The notes: generated by a model from the sequence alone, not told the origin. A stretch of DNA of 64,000 bases from Dryomyza anilis (GCA_951804985.1 OX638131.1:54990923-55054922), one strand, 5' to 3'. Shown: positions 25,941-38,645, numbered from the stretch's first letter. Numbers and translations are program-made.

Positions 25941-28219
25941 TCCGAGACATGGCATTTTACTTTTTGAAAAACTAGTTGGTTAAAGGTCTGTATTTTTATT
26001 ATTCAAAAAAGTGCCGAAAGAGGGCCTAAAAGTTTGGTAACAATTTTCTTCAAAACGTTGCGTAATAGAAAAAACTGAGTATGAGTCTAAATCTTGAACA
26101 GCGAATAATATAGAATGTATTATGAAAAAATGGCAAAATAATGTTTTCGTTTTGTTGAGTAGTGTATTTATATTAGAAAATTACATGTTTGGTTCGAAAA
26201 TTAATAATAAAAGGAGAGAAAAAAACCTAAATCCCAATAACTGGAGCAAATTTACCAAAACCATTTTGGAATCATCTCCAGTATCAAATAATGATGCAAT
26301 CAGAAAAATTTAATTTAACAAGAAATAAAACATTTTGTATTAGAGGCATTCCACACGAAATCTACCAGAGTTGCAGAGTTACCTTCTTTGATTGCAAATA
26401 AATTTAATCAACTAATTATGGGTATCAAGATATGTTTTGGACATTTTTTTTATTATTTCGGACTACTGTCTCCAGAGATAAAGTGGTTCAAAGTTACAAA
26501 AATGTAATTAAAAATCACTTTTTTGTGATCTGCCAAGTCTCGAAACTCTTCTATGATCGAAGATTTCTCGAACTAACTGCGATAAAAAAGTTCGACCTCG
26601 TTCCTTTATCGCTATTATTTTTTTTTAATTTCTCGTACACTAAAATTTAAGGAGAAGATACTATATTTATACGATATGATATCGCAAAGTTTTTCGAATC
26701 AATTTCGATATTCAATGCGATCTTTTTTTTATCGTTTCGAATAAACTTCATTATTTCGTTACGATATGCGTACATTAGAGTGGTTAAAAAAATGACTTTT
26801 TCGAAATTCCCACAGGACTCCCCCTAAAAAGTTTAAGCAAGTTAAAAAATTAATTCACAAAAAATTTTGGCCAAATCGAAAAACGTTTAGAGGTCGCGCA
26901 TCGCGATTTTCTGTTTTTAGCCCATTTAAAATCGTCAGTAGGTCTGATTAAAGTTAAATAACTTTTTTTTATTTTGGGTTGGATTTTGATGAAATTTTAA
27001 AATCTTGAACATAGTTCACTACAGATTACAATGAAATTATTTAAATTTTTATCTGACCATAAATAATTTATTTGCCGATTTTTACATATACTTCTCTTAG
27101 ATAATTCACACCCATTTTCGCCATCTTGCTACAGATTTCAAATGAGTCGATAACTTCTCTTAAATTTCCAATAAACATAAAAAGAAATTGAACACACTTT
27201 AATGTAATGCAATTAAGCCGTAAAATGTACGTTTTCGAAATAAAAAAGTTATTTAACTTTTATCAGAGCTACCTACTAACGATTTTAAATGGGCTAAAAA
27301 CAGAAAATCGCGATGCGCGACCTCTAAACGTTTTACGATTTATCCACAATTCTTTGTGAATTACTTTTTTAACGTGCTTAAACTTTTTAGGGGGGTCCCG
27401 TGGGAAATTCGAAAAAGTCTTACATCTTAGAAGGAATTGTTAATTGAAGGAATATTCCTCGAAACAGTGTCGAAGCGATATCGAATCGAATGGCAGACTG
27501 TGATGCTACTTACCAAATAACTCCTTATTCCGAACGTGTGGTCAGTGGTCATTGTCCTTGAAATTTAAATTGTATGCCCATGAAAAGGATCCTTTTTCAA
27601 ATTTCTGCAAATAGCAAATTTATATACGGTATTTTAAAAAACACATTTATCGTACTATAAAATTTTATTACATGCTGCGATATTTTAACATTTTCACATC
27701 GATATCGCAATATTTTTCGAATCTCGATATTACACTATTCGATGCGATATTTATCCAGAATCGTTTTATTCCCATTTCGAAAAAAATTGCGATATGTCAC
27801 ACAGTGGTTTATTTTCAGAAAAAAGTCCCTTGGTGTATATATATGGTTTTAATAATTTTAACAAACTATTTTGTAGCAAAAGCTTCAAATAATAATAATC
27901 CGTTCGCTGTATAAAAATGTAATGTTTAGTTTTTTCTTCTAAAAATCACCAAAGTTTCATAAAGTTTGTGTTGTAAAAATATATGAAAAAACTAAAAAAT
28001 CAATAACGTTTTTATGGATCACCTTTAAAATATTTTTTTTAATATTTTTTGTGACATTTGTACTTTCATATTAAAAGAAAATATTTTCAAAACCATTAGA
28101 AAATATTTATAAAAAACCACTTTATAGTAACAATTAAATTCAAAAAAGTTCCAACTTCAGTAGAATATATCTTTGACAGCTATCCTGACCTATCCAGGCA
28201 AATTGATATCAAAATAAAG
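25941..28219 (+). repeat. Direct duplication, copy A (~2.28 kb; copy B 40491-42754)
   Basis: Near-identical to 40491-42754 in the same orientation. Differences are a ~30-bp gap in copy B near 41545, a ~20-bp gain in copy B near 42490, and a few substitutions. The duplicated ORFs are identical or nearly so, but none has a recognisable domain. The copy spans one short foldback element and most of the right arm of the 22.4-28.4 kb foldback. Confidence 0.9.
26771..27424. mobile_element. Short foldback copy of the AGAGTGGTTAAAAA family
   Basis: The left end TTAGAGTGGTTAAAAAAATG and an inverted right end near GAAAAAGTCTTAC bound two opposed copies of the CGTTTAGAGGTCGCGCATCG motif, separated by about 350 bp. 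This is a compact hairpin-forming element with no ORF. Confidence 0.6.
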
Positions 28220-28390
28220 TGTAGAATGTGGCTCTGCGAAATACCACCTAACGCAAAAGCACCTAATGTAAGAAATCCTAACAGGGAATGAAATTAAACC
28301 TTAAGTTTAAAAATGTAAATTCTCCGAACTAATGATGAATTATGTCCGAAATAAGTTTAGGAGTTACTTTATTATGAAATATATCGTAAC
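27485..28390 (-). repeat. Foldback arm, right (partner 22376-23245)
   Basis: Reverse complement of 22376-23245, as described for the left arm. Its first ~735 bases are also part of the direct duplication. Confidence 0.75.
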
Positions 28391-28552
28391 TAAAAACATG
28401 AAATACATGACAAAAAATACTAAAGTGTGGTCGCATAATGCAGAAGCGACTGGTGAGGCGTAATTGCTGCGGCCGAGACCCTTCATGGGTTGTAATGGCC
28501 AAATAAGTAAGTATATTGCCCAAAGCGCAGCCAATCACTTGACATTTATACG

Positions 28553-28787
28553 CATTTTTCAACATATATTGCTACGAAAACATATGAAATCAAATACTTT
28601 TTATATTTTTTATAAATGTATCCAAATGATGAAACGTAGCAAACAATTTTAAACGTTCATAACTCCTAAATAACAAGGCATACAAACATTTTTATATACA
28701 TAAATATAAAGTGTACTTTTAGGTACATTTATAAAAAATATAAAAAGTATTTGATTTCATATGTTTTCGGAGCAATATATGTTGAAC
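28553..28787. mobile_element. Small palindromic MITE-like element
   Basis: TTTTTCAACATATATTGCT...CATATGAAATCAAATAC on the left is mirrored by GTATTTGATTTCATATG...AGCAATATATGTTGAA on the right, giving about 80-bp arms around a ~70-bp loop. A diverged half also occurs in the long inverted repeat near 10960-11020. Confidence 0.65.
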
Positions 28788-28990
28788 CAGTTGGGAAGGT
28801 TACATCACATGGGAAATTTTAAATTTGGTGTTATTATGATAGTTAGGATTATTATAAATTATGATTTAAATCGACTCAGGAGATCATGCTGATCAGGAAT
28901 ATATATACGTTTCCATACCGGAGATGCTTCCTTCTGGGTGTTACAAACGTACCAAATTGAATATACCCTTTCACTCTTAGTGTAGGGTAG
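28788..28990 (+). mobile_element. Internally deleted mini-me/DINE-1-like element, copy 3
   Basis: It has the same start (CCAGTTGGGAAGGTTACATC) and the same end (CACTCTTAGTGTAGGGTA) as the element at 20958-21640, with the middle, including the GTCY run, missing. Confidence 0.65.
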
Positions 28991-29016
28991 AAAAATTCGT
29001 ATAAATGTCAGGTGGT

Positions 29017-31495
29017 TAGAGTGGTTAAAAAAATTGACTTTTTCGAAATTCCCACGGTACCCTCCCCCCCTAAAAAGTTTAAGCACATTAAAAAAAGTAA
29101 TTCACAAAAAAATTTGGCCAAATCAAAAAACGTTTAGAGGTCGCGCATCGCGATTTTATGTTTTTAGCCCATTTAAAATCATTAGTAGGTAGGTCTGATT
29201 AAAGTTGAATAATTTTTTTATGTTTGGTTGGATTTTCATGAAATTTTGGAATCTTGAACATAATTCACTAAAGATTTCAATGGTATTATCCAAATTTGGA
29301 TCCAGCACTTAATAATTTATTCACCGATTTTTACATATACTTTTGTTAGATAGTTCAGACCCATTTTCGCCATCTTGCTACAGATTTAAAATGTGTCGAT
29401 AACTTCTTTTAAATATCCAATAAACATAATTAACATAAAAAGAAATTGAACACGTGGCATACTATATTGTAATTCAATTTTTAAGCCGTGAAATGTACGT
29501 TGGTAGTTATTTGCGTACTATAAAAATATATTTTGGTATTATATGATACATTAAGGCGAATACATGTAAAAATAATTAAAATATAAATTTATTTTTTTTA
29601 TTAACGTTTTTACTGCTATGTATGTCGATAAGCCTGGGAAGATTATAAGTAATATATAGTTTTATATATACAGGGTGGTGCGCTTCAGGATGCAAATATT
29701 TTGGGCACTGATTCCTTGGTTCATTTCATGAAAAAAAATTTACAAAGATGGGATGTATCTTGAACACTTAATTATATATAGGGTGTTTTCAAAATTGATT
29801 TTATTAAAGCACATAGAAACAATTATTTAATTGTGTCTTCTGCAATTTAAATCTCCGATGAATAAGATTACATTCAGTTTAGAGACAATTGACCGGAGTT
29901 ATTAGAGTTTTTTAATTATTTACCTTTTGTATTGGAACATAAGAAAAATGTGAGCAATTTTTTTTTTAATTAGGTTTATCTTTGAATTATAGTTAACATA
30001 TATTTTATTTTTCATTATTTGAATGAACCATAATATAGCAAACAAATCAGCTTACAAGATTTTTATGTAACTCTTACCGATTTTATAGTCGAGTAATTTT
30101 TATAGGTAGTAATTTTTATAGTAGCCGCGGTAGCTCAGTGGTAGCTCAGGGCGTTGGATTGCGAGCTGAAAGGTCCCCGGTTCAAGCCTGGTCTGGGGAT
30201 AACAACATCTTTTCATAGAAACCTTTTTATATACCGCGCTACCTCTCGGCAGTAAATGGCAAACCTACGAGAGTAAAACATTGCCTATGAAAAGCTCTCA
30301 CCTGCCGTTCGGATTCGGCAATAAACTGTAGGTCCCACCACTTTGAGTACAAATATAACACGCACAGCTCAAATGGTAAGAGAGCTCGGCCGAAGTTCTA
30401 TACATGACTGTAGCGCCAAACTATTATTATTATTATAATTTTTATAGGTAATGTAATTGTTATCATAGAAATGTTATTTGAACTAACGAAAAGTGATCAG
30501 CGATTCAATAGGTAAGTGTTAGATAAAAATGATGTTTACAGAATTTGTTGTTACATCATAGTTTATTCAAATATTAAAAAAAAAAATAATATATCAACTA
30601 AATATTTAAACAATGAAAAAACTTTTTTAAAACTTAACTTCTTTTTTTAATTTAATTGAAAAAAAAAATCCTAAGGGTGTAATACAAAATGTCAATGTTA
30701 TTTTTTTTTTAATAATTCTGATCAATTTTATGTAAAATGAATATAATATTATTCGACTAAGATATAAATTGTAGAAGCTACAATTAAAAACTAATTTCTA
30801 TATGATTTTATAATATAAATTTTGAAAACACCTATATAGAATTTGGTGTTCCGACCCCATCTTTGTAACATTTTTTTTTTCATGAAATGAACTAAGGAAT
30901 CAGTGCACAAAATATTTGCATCCTGAAGTGCACCACCCTGTATATATAAAACTATATATTACTTATAATATTCCCAGGTTTATCGACATACTTAGCAGTA
31001 AAAACGTTAATAAAAAAATTAAATTTATATATTAATTATTTTTAAGTGTATTCGCCTTAATGTATCATATAATACCAAAATATATTTTTTTGGTACGCAA
31101 ACGTACATTTTACGGCTTAAAAATTGAATTACAATAAAGTATACCACGTGTTCAATTTCTATTTATGTTAATTTTTTTTATTGGATATTTAAGAGAAGTT
31201 ATCGACACATTTTAAATTTGTAGCAAGATGGCGAAAATGGGTGTGAACTATCTAAGAAAAGTACATATAAAAATATGCGAATAAATTATTTCATCAAAAT
31301 TCAACCAAAAATGAAAAAGTTATTCAACTTTAATCAGACCTACCTACTAACGATTTTAAATGGGCTAAAAACAGAAAATCGCTATGCGCGACCTCCAAAC
31401 GTTTTTCGATTTGACCAAAAAATTTTATGAATTACATTTTTATGAAACTATTTGAGGGGGTCCCGTGTGAATTTCGAAAAAGTCGTTTTTAAAAC
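29017..31495. mobile_element. Foldback element of the AGAGTGGTTAAAAA family, ~2.48 kb, with inner CAGGGTGGTGC termini
   Basis: Arms of about 700-800 bp (29017-29815 and 30790-31495) are inverted copies. Inside each arm sits TATACAGGGTGGTGC(G/A)CTTC, bounding 29671-30940 with TA on both sides. This could be a separate Tc1/mariner-like TIR element nested in, or forming part of, the larger foldback. No transposase was seen. The right inner half (30510-31020) is also copied at 39530-40040. Confidence 0.6.
30122..30436 (+). mobile_element. tRNA-derived SINE with 11-bp target duplication
   Basis: AATTTTTATAG flanks it at 30111-30121 and 30437-30447. The head TAGCCGCGGTAGCTCAGTGG has a partly duplicated A-box (a second GTAGCTCAGGG), followed by GGTCCCCGGTTCAAGCCTGG (B-box). 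The body contains ATACCGCGCTACCTCTCGG and GCTCGGCCGAAGTTCTATAC, and the tail is (ATT)n. It is longer in the middle than the copy at 11151-11365. It is a retroposon and not a functional tRNA. Confidence 0.85.
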
Positions 31496-31501
31496 CATAT
31501 A

Positions 31502-31586
<85 letters not shown>
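31496..31586. repeat. (TA)n microsatellite
   Basis: About 90 bp of TA with one C interruption near 31520. The Ile-Tyr ORF over it is an artefact. Confidence 0.95.
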
Positions 31587-31589
<3 letters not shown>

Positions 31590-31590
<1 letters not shown>

Positions 31591-32754
31591 CAAATATTCA
31601 AACATCAATGAAAATTGAGATATTTACAGTTGACTGATAGCAAACATCCTGAGTTCTTGGACATTTGCAACAATACTTTTGGCCTATTTTTACATTTCAC
31701 TACTATAAAAAAGGAAAATGGCGTACCTTTTCCTTCGTTCGATTTATCTACAACAATTAAGTAAATCCAATGGTGTAAAAAACCGTCAACTCAAATATAA
31801 TATTTTAATGGTAAACATGAAAATATAATTTCATGGAATTGAAATTATCAACACGTGATGGAAAATTATTTCTTTTCAGAATTTACTTTACATCGCCGGT
31901 CGGACTTGGTTCTTACGCGAAGAAGTCTCAAGTCGTTGTACAATTTTACCTTCGAAGGATTTATAAATACGATGGCGATGTATAACCAGGAAGCTATTTA
32001 ATTCTAGAATAAATAAAAGTACATTTTATTTATTTTATTTCAATACAATAAAAATTACTCCGGAATATACTCTTATAGGGTACAAAATATTCCGCAACTA
32101 TCTTCATATTTGTAAGATGTTTAATTGATGCTTGCTATAAATAATCGTAAATTTCAAAGATATTTGCCAGAAATATTTATCGTATTTGACGGATATTTGA
32201 GAGATGGTTGTCTCAAAGACGATCTAAATAATTTGTAAATAAGTTGATATTTAGGGCTGTGATATTTCTGGTAATCATCTCTGTTTTCTTAGTGTAGGGC
32301 ATTTTTTAAAAAGCAGACCAATTAAAAAAAGTTAGTAATATTGATAGTTTGTTTGGACTATGCTCTGGATAACCGTAAATCAATTTTTGATTTACTATTT
32401 ACTAAAGGATAAAAAAATATATTAAAAAAATCTCTAAAAAATCATAATTTTTCAAGGTGTAAATCCAATTATCTTAAACACGTATTAGAATATTAACATT
32501 CATTAGGATATTCAAATTTGTCTTGATAATTAAAAGAAAAATTGCCTTTCAGTTATTTGTAAAACTAGTTTTCCACAATACTATTTTTTGAAATTTTTAA
32601 GTAGTCGCTGAAAAATACGATTGCAGTTTTCTCAAAAACGTTACGTAATACGAAAAAACTGAGTATGAAGTCAAAATCAGCACTAGCAAATTATATAGAA
32701 TCGATGGGATGTCCATGGCAAAAATCGTGTTGGGTAGTGTTATTATAATTTTTT
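31590..32754. other. AT-rich stretch with no gene seen
   Basis: No recognisable frame, RNA gene or repeat boundary. A slightly GC-richer patch near 31890-31960 has no readable domain. Confidence 0.5.
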
Positions 32755-33805
32755 ATACTCTACACCTATGAGGTACAGGGTAAATTAACTTTGTGCATAT
32801 ATTGTAACGCCCTTTAGGAGACGTGTCCGGTATGGAAAAGTATATATATTTTTGATCAACATCACTACCCGAGTCCGTTTAGCCATGTCCGTCTGCCTGT
32901 CCGTTTTGCTGTCCGAATACAGAAAAACTTGAGAAATACTGATCAGAATGCGATGAAATTTCGTCTCAATATATTTTAGCCAAAAGTAGGAACTGAGTTT
33001 AAAATCGGTCAACGGACACGCCCACCTTCCATACAAGTCACTTCTATATAACTCTTTAGAAACTAATAACTCGAAAAGTATTCAAGAAAATTTAAAACAT
33101 ATTGTACTTAAAAATACATACTTAACTTTGTGCATATATTGTAACGCCCCTTAGGAGGCGTGTCCGGTATGGAAAAGTATATATATTCTTGATCAGCATC
33201 ACTACCCGAGCCCGTTTAGCCATGTCCGTCTGTCTGTCTGTCCGTCTTGCTGTCCGAATACAGAATAACTTGAGAAATACTGATGCGATGAAATTTCGTC
33301 TCAATATATTTTATCCAAAAGTAGGAACTGAGTTTGAAAATGAGCCAAATCGGTCAACGGACACGCCCACCTCCCATACAAGTCACTTTTATATAACTCT
33401 TTCGGAACTAATAACTCGAAAAGTATTCAAGGTATATTTATAAAAATTAAAACGTATTGTTAGAATTCACCTAAAAATATGTGGTATAAAAATGGGCGTG
33501 ATCCGCCCACTTTTTTTTTCATTATTTCCCGGGTTTTCATAGTGGAAATTTGATCCGTAAATTATTAAAATCAAATCTATGAAATATTAGCCTTTCAAAT
33601 TTTTAAATATATGGCGTGGTCCGCCCAATTACATTTTTCAAATTTATTTTTTTTAGTTTTTTATACTTTATATAATTTTTTTAATTTATGGGGATATAAG
33701 TCGTAAAGGTGAAGGGTATTCCATAGTCGGGCCCGACCGACTATAAAAATCCGCCCCATGTGACCGAACTTACCCATGTGACCTAACTTTCCTAACTCGT
33801 TTTCT
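32755..33805 (-). mobile_element. mini-me/DINE-1-like element(s), tandem pair with GTCY microsatellites
   Basis: Two tandem internal copies (about 32770-33115 and 33125-33475) each read AAAGTATATATATT, CTTGATCAGCATCACTACCCG, TAGCCATGTCCGTCTG and a GTCTGTCCG run on the + strand, which is the reverse complement of the mini-me core. The far end (about 33725-33805) holds GTCGGGCCCGACCGAC and GTGACCTAACTTTCCTAACT, matching the start of the 20958-21640 element. The ORFs here follow the repeat. Confidence 0.75.
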
Positions 33806-33986
33806 ATGCATCATTTTATGAGATATCAACCAATAACATTTTTACCGAGCTTTCAATAAGGTGGCCAAAAAATGTGGGAAAAATGGTTTGCAAATATCTC
33901 GCGCTTTAAATTACTAAGTATTATAACAAATAAAAGCGAATTAAAAATCCAAACATTTTGTCCCTGCTATAATATAAACAAATACC

Positions 33987-34300
33987 AAATGCGCGTGCTG
34001 CCAGGGGCAGTCTGTTTTCGCTGTTGCACGGAGTTGCCCCGCGAAATAATTACCATATCACTTGCGCGATATGCTTCTCTATTTTCTCATTCCACGTCTG
34101 CGCGGGCTGCAGTTTTTAGTTTCGTAGCCCGCACGAGGGCAGGTACCGAGAATAATGCAAAGCATCACTCATTGCGACGGGATGTGTTGTAAAAAAAATG
34201 TGATGCCCGAGTGCAGTGTCTGCGTAAAACAAATTTGCTCGTCAGTGTATGAAGAAAGGGGCATGTGCGGGCGCACGCACACGTGCATTTCCGATCTCTG
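33987..34300 (+). repeat. GC-richer 0.31 kb repeat, copy 1 (inverted copy 42754-43067)
   Basis: Markedly richer in G and C than its surroundings, with the landmarks GCGCGTGCTGCCAGGGGCAG, CGAGGGCAGGTACCGAG and GGGCGCACGCACACGTGC. The inverted copy at 42754-43067 is very similar. Parallel Cys-rich frames exist in both copies, but no domain can be named and no target duplication was seen. Possibly a MITE, a solo LTR or a captured gene fragment. Confidence 0.7.
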
Positions 34301-36560
34301 TTATATTCGCATATGTTTGTTGTTTGTATATGCAGCGATCAGTGTTGACAATCTGTATTGATATATTTAAAAAAAAAATGCTAAAAAAATGCAAATATAA
34401 ATATTATTTACTATATTTACATTTATATCAAATTTTCTTCTTTTTTTTTATTCATTATTTGGAATGATTATAAAGGTTTTGAAATACATTTAAAAAATAT
34501 GTAAAAAAAAATCCCGTATTGAGATCGCACAATGCAACATTTATATTTTGATTTCGTGTTAATTGGAAAAACGTTGCTAATTTGTTTAATGTTTGTTGGC
34601 TGAGCTGTGCGTAGGTGTTGTTCTTCAGCATTAGCGCATTTATAAAAGAAAGTTTATAAATTAATAAAAAGATTGTGGAAAAAAGATATATTCTTTAATA
34701 TTCTTAAATTGATTTTAAAAAACTTCTTCAATTGTGCTATTCATTCATAAAATCAGACCTGTCCATGTTTTGTTATCGATAACATTCGATGACATTCAAT
34801 CATATTTTAACTAATAATAATTATAAACGGAAATTTCGAAACTGTTGAGATCGCTGAATGCAATGAATGCCAATGTAAATCGGGCATTATTTATAAAATA
34901 AAACATTTCAAGTTTCAACGCAACTCGTCTGGCAACACCGCTTACTCGTTGCATACATACAAAAAATGAGCACTATGATTATACAATTTGGCCTTGTACT
35001 TTTATGAGTATGAGAAAAAGAAAAAATGCGTAATGCTACTCCCTCGTGTGGAGAAAAAATAAATGAGTTGAAGACAGCACTCATGAGTAGTAAAGTTTTT
35101 ACTCTCCGATGATTATCCATTTATGAGTAGAGAGTACGTCGGATTTTTTTCTCTTACTCACTCATGTCGTGTGTTGTAAAATTAAATGTGTGCTTTCTCA
35201 CTTATGCGGATTATGCATGAGTGAGTCATTATGTGTATTCATTTATGTGACTTTACGAACTCTGTATTCAATTAAAAAAAATATGTTTCTGCGAGTCTGC
35301 CATGACTCGCTGCTCTTCGATAATCATAGGTTTTTCAAACTAACAGCGATAAAAAAGTTCGACATCATTTCTTCATCACTATCATTTCTTCATCACTACT
35401 AATTTTGTAAAATTTTATGTTAAACAAAATTTAACGAAAAGGTTCGATATTTAAATATTTACCACATCCATATCGCAATGTTTTTCGAGTCAATCTCTAT
35501 ATTCGATGTCGATATCGATCCTGAAACGTTTTCGTTTCGAATAAACTTCATTATCTCATTACGATATCTGCGTACATTAGCGATGATCAAAACGTTCTTA
35601 TTTTTGCTTCTTATTCTTGCATTTTTTGCAAGAACAAGAGCGAGACAAGATTAAAATATTTTTGAAAGAACAAGAGCAAGATAAGAAGTGCAAGAACAAG
35701 AACAAGTGATGCAAGACTCTTGCGTTTATTTTTTGAGCATTTATGTGTAATAATGAAATTCAAAAGAATTCATGATATTACTAAATATTGAACAAGTAAC
35801 AATGCAAAGCGCGTAAAATATTTATGAACGTGAACATTAATGGAGATATCTGTTTTTATTTTCTGATTTTCAAGGCTAAAGAATATAAGATGATATTTAA
35901 AAATATCGATATTGTAACTTATTGTAAAAAAAGTGTTCTAAATAATTTATTTATAAATTTAAATGTTATTAATTTACAAATACGATGATCATACCAATTT
36001 TGCAATATATTTCGAATAAAAATAGATGTATTTAAAAAAAAAAAAATTGAAAATTATTTAAAAAATAGAGACTTGAAAAATCCTAAATTTTTGTCTTTCT
36101 TTCCGTATTCCGAAAGAAAGAAACAGTGATGTCGATATTATTTAAATTTCATTATTTTTGAAAAATCAAAATTAAAACAATTTTGTCTAATAGAATTTGT
36201 TGCTGAAATATATAAAGTGGGTTTAAAACAAAAAAAAAATATTTGAAAAAAGAGGTATTCTATTTTCCATATTACTCTGTATTGAAATATACCGGCTCAA
36301 TTTCGGTTCTTATAATAATGTTACTTTTTGTCCGTATTTAAAAAAAAAGATTTATTTTTGAATATGAAAATAATTGTGTGTGGTACATTAAATTACGTTG
36401 TAGATTAAAATTGCCTATAGTTCTGTGGCAATATGAATTAACAGCATAACTCGAGATATGTTCAAATTGAGTTATTAATACCATCGTAATCCTGATATAC
36501 GAATTCATTTTTTGTCAAATTTTGATACAAATAACAACATCTCGTACGTTTGAGCCAGAA
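34301..36560. other. AT-rich stretch with no gene seen
   Basis: It contains a degenerate AAGAACAAG simple repeat near 35630-35720 and one diverged GATATCGAT-type repeat fragment near 35440-35580. No coding or RNA gene was recognised. Confidence 0.5.
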
Positions 36561-36579
36561 AAGGCGCAAACGTACTACT

Positions 36580-36780
36580 GACCCATGTTAAAAATACTCC
36601 CTATGAAAACAATTAGAACGTTTTTGATAAAATATGATCCCAACTGAAATACACTAACAACACCTCTGTTAAAAAATGATCCCTATTGAAATACACTAAC
36701 CACACCTCTGTTAAAAAATTAACCTCATGGCTCCTTACTATTTTTTTACAAATTAACCAACGCTCAGGGGATGCCCCCTA
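36580..36780. mobile_element. Remnant of a second Maverick/Polinton terminal repeat
   Basis: The stretch with CTGTTAAAAAATGATCCCTA, TTGAAATACACTAAC and TGATAAAATATGATCCC closely follows the subterminal tandem units of the Maverick right TIR (60600-60950), in the same orientation and the same order. It also includes the related GTTAAAAATACTCCCTATGA, which matches the stretch near 60618. It lacks the conserved outer end. It is best read as a diverged, isolated TIR fragment of a related element. Confidence 0.7.
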
Positions 36781-36849
36781 TTCGTGCAATGCAGTGTTGA
36801 TCGTAAGAAAGGATTATAGGTTAAAGGAAGGAGGAAAGATGGAGTAGTG

Positions 36850-38645
36850 TCGGTGGATGTTAGCTTTAAATTTCCCAATATTAAAAATGTCGGGAAAAAC
36901 AGAGATTGTTCCACAAACGTATCGTGCGACTGAAGAACGAATTATCTCTGTAATGTGTGGTTCTGTTGAGAACCAAGTGGACTACGAAGGGGTAGGTTTG
37001 GTTCGATGCCCGAGTAGAACGAGAGAATACACGACCTGGTGGAATCAGACCATGTATTTCCCTCGAATACTTACCATTGTAATACCTATAAAACAGGCTT
37101 ACACACCCTACGGTCCTTCGGTGCTCAAAAGAACCAATAGAGGATGAAATATTTTCATCCCCTATTAAATATATTGCACGTTGTTGGATTCGATCCAGGA
37201 ACTCCAAGCAAGATTTTGAAGCCCCTGCCCATATGTGCGAATGGTATTCCATCTTAGGCCGAATATAGGTGGTGTAGACAATGCGCAAGTCAGCGGGAAT
37301 GTCTTACACCATTTCAAAAAAACCGAGGCACTTGGCCGCTGCTTTCGACACATCAAATATGTGATCATTCCAACGGAGGTCACATTGAATTAATATACCC
37401 CGAACGAGCAGCTGACTGCGCAATATCCACAGAGTCCATATTGAGGGGAGGGAGGGGTGAATCCATTGTTTTGTGAGATAACAGACAACATTGGGTCTTG
37501 CTAGCATTAAAATCAACTCTATTTACAAGACCCCACTCGGAGATTGTTTTGAGGTCATTATTGAGTGTATCATTCATTGTGTGCCTTTTACTCTCAATCT
37601 CCAAAGAGTTTGGGCGCTTGTTGAACGAATATGAATGACAAATGTTACTGTCATCTGAAAAGGAATGGATTGGGTTCTGGGTCGATGACAGAAGGTCATT
37701 GATAAAATCTAGAAATAGGACGGGATAGGACGGAACCCTGAGGGACTCCAGAATTGATGGAATGTTGTTCTGAGAAAACACCATCCATCGCAACTCATAT
37801 TGAACGATCCTGGAGAAAACTCGATATCCATCGAGTAAACGAATTACCGACACAATATGCAATAAGTTTTGATACCAGGGCTTCATGTCACACTCGATAA
37901 AAAGCCTTGGAAATATCAAGAGCAACCACCTTACTCTCCCCGAAAAGGTGAATACAATTATTCCAATTTTCGGAGAGGACCGCCATCAAGTCACCGGTGG
38001 ATCTGGTCCTACGGAAACCATATTTCCGGTCACTAAGTAATTCGTTTCGCTCCAGATAGTTTACAAGGTGGAAGTTTATTACGCTTTCCATTACCTTGGA
38101 GAGCGCAGAGCATATTGCAACGGGTCGGTAATTAGCAGGGTTCGTGGCCTTGCCCTTTTTCGGAACTGGCTGGACATTGGCAACCTTCCAACAAGATGGA
38201 AAAACTCCTGTCGTGTAGGAGATGTTGAAAAGGTTACGCAATGGACAAGTCAGCGTTAAGGCACACTTCTTCAACACATGGGTAGATATGCCATCTGGCC
38301 CGGAGGCTTTGTTGATATTGAGATTTGCTAAAATCTTTTTAACTGCCCGAGTTCGAAAATGTATCTCCAAATTCAACGACGGGCAGTGGCTGATTGCTAA
38401 CTGGGAGCGTTGAATTATTTGCAAATAATTCTGCCAAGAGATTAGCTTTATCAACCGGGTCAGTGAAGGTCTGGCCATTCATACAAGGGTTGGAGTAGAC
38501 AATGTCGTCTGATTCTTCACCCTTTTAACAAATGACCAGAAATTTTTACTACCTTCTCTACCTTTATGGTAGAGAAGGACCTTTTTGCGCGTTTTGTTCG
38601 TGTAGAAACTTTTCACGCGCGATCACGGCATTACAGCGATTCCTA
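36850..38645 (-). pseudogene. Non-LTR retrotransposon (Jockey/CR1-type) reverse transcriptase, 5'-truncated and frameshifted
   Basis: Minus-strand frames 37888-38478, 37380-37925, 37165-37383 and 36881-37288 are consecutive pieces of one LINE ORF2. Recognisable reverse-transcriptase blocks are NKASGPDGIS, NYRPVAICSALSKVME, YGFRRTRST, LDISKAFYRV (motif A, with Tyr where Asp is usual after AF) and, in the next frame, LFLDFINDLL followed by FSDDSN (motif C, in place of the usual YADD). The last piece has the typical jockey-like C-terminal stretch (YTTYIRPKMEY, RIQQRAI, EHRRTVGC, SFFSRTIRLWN). Frameshifts lie near 37900, 37380 and 37290. The endonuclease domain is missing, and upstream remnants reach about 38645. 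It cannot make an active protein. Confidence 0.9.

Noticed and set aside
36857..37147. Plus-strand 96-codon ORF overlapping the LINE
   Set aside because: It is the antisense shadow of the LINE C-terminal region, which has clear reverse-transcriptase family sequence on the minus strand. The ORFs at 38068-38413 (+) are likewise shadows.
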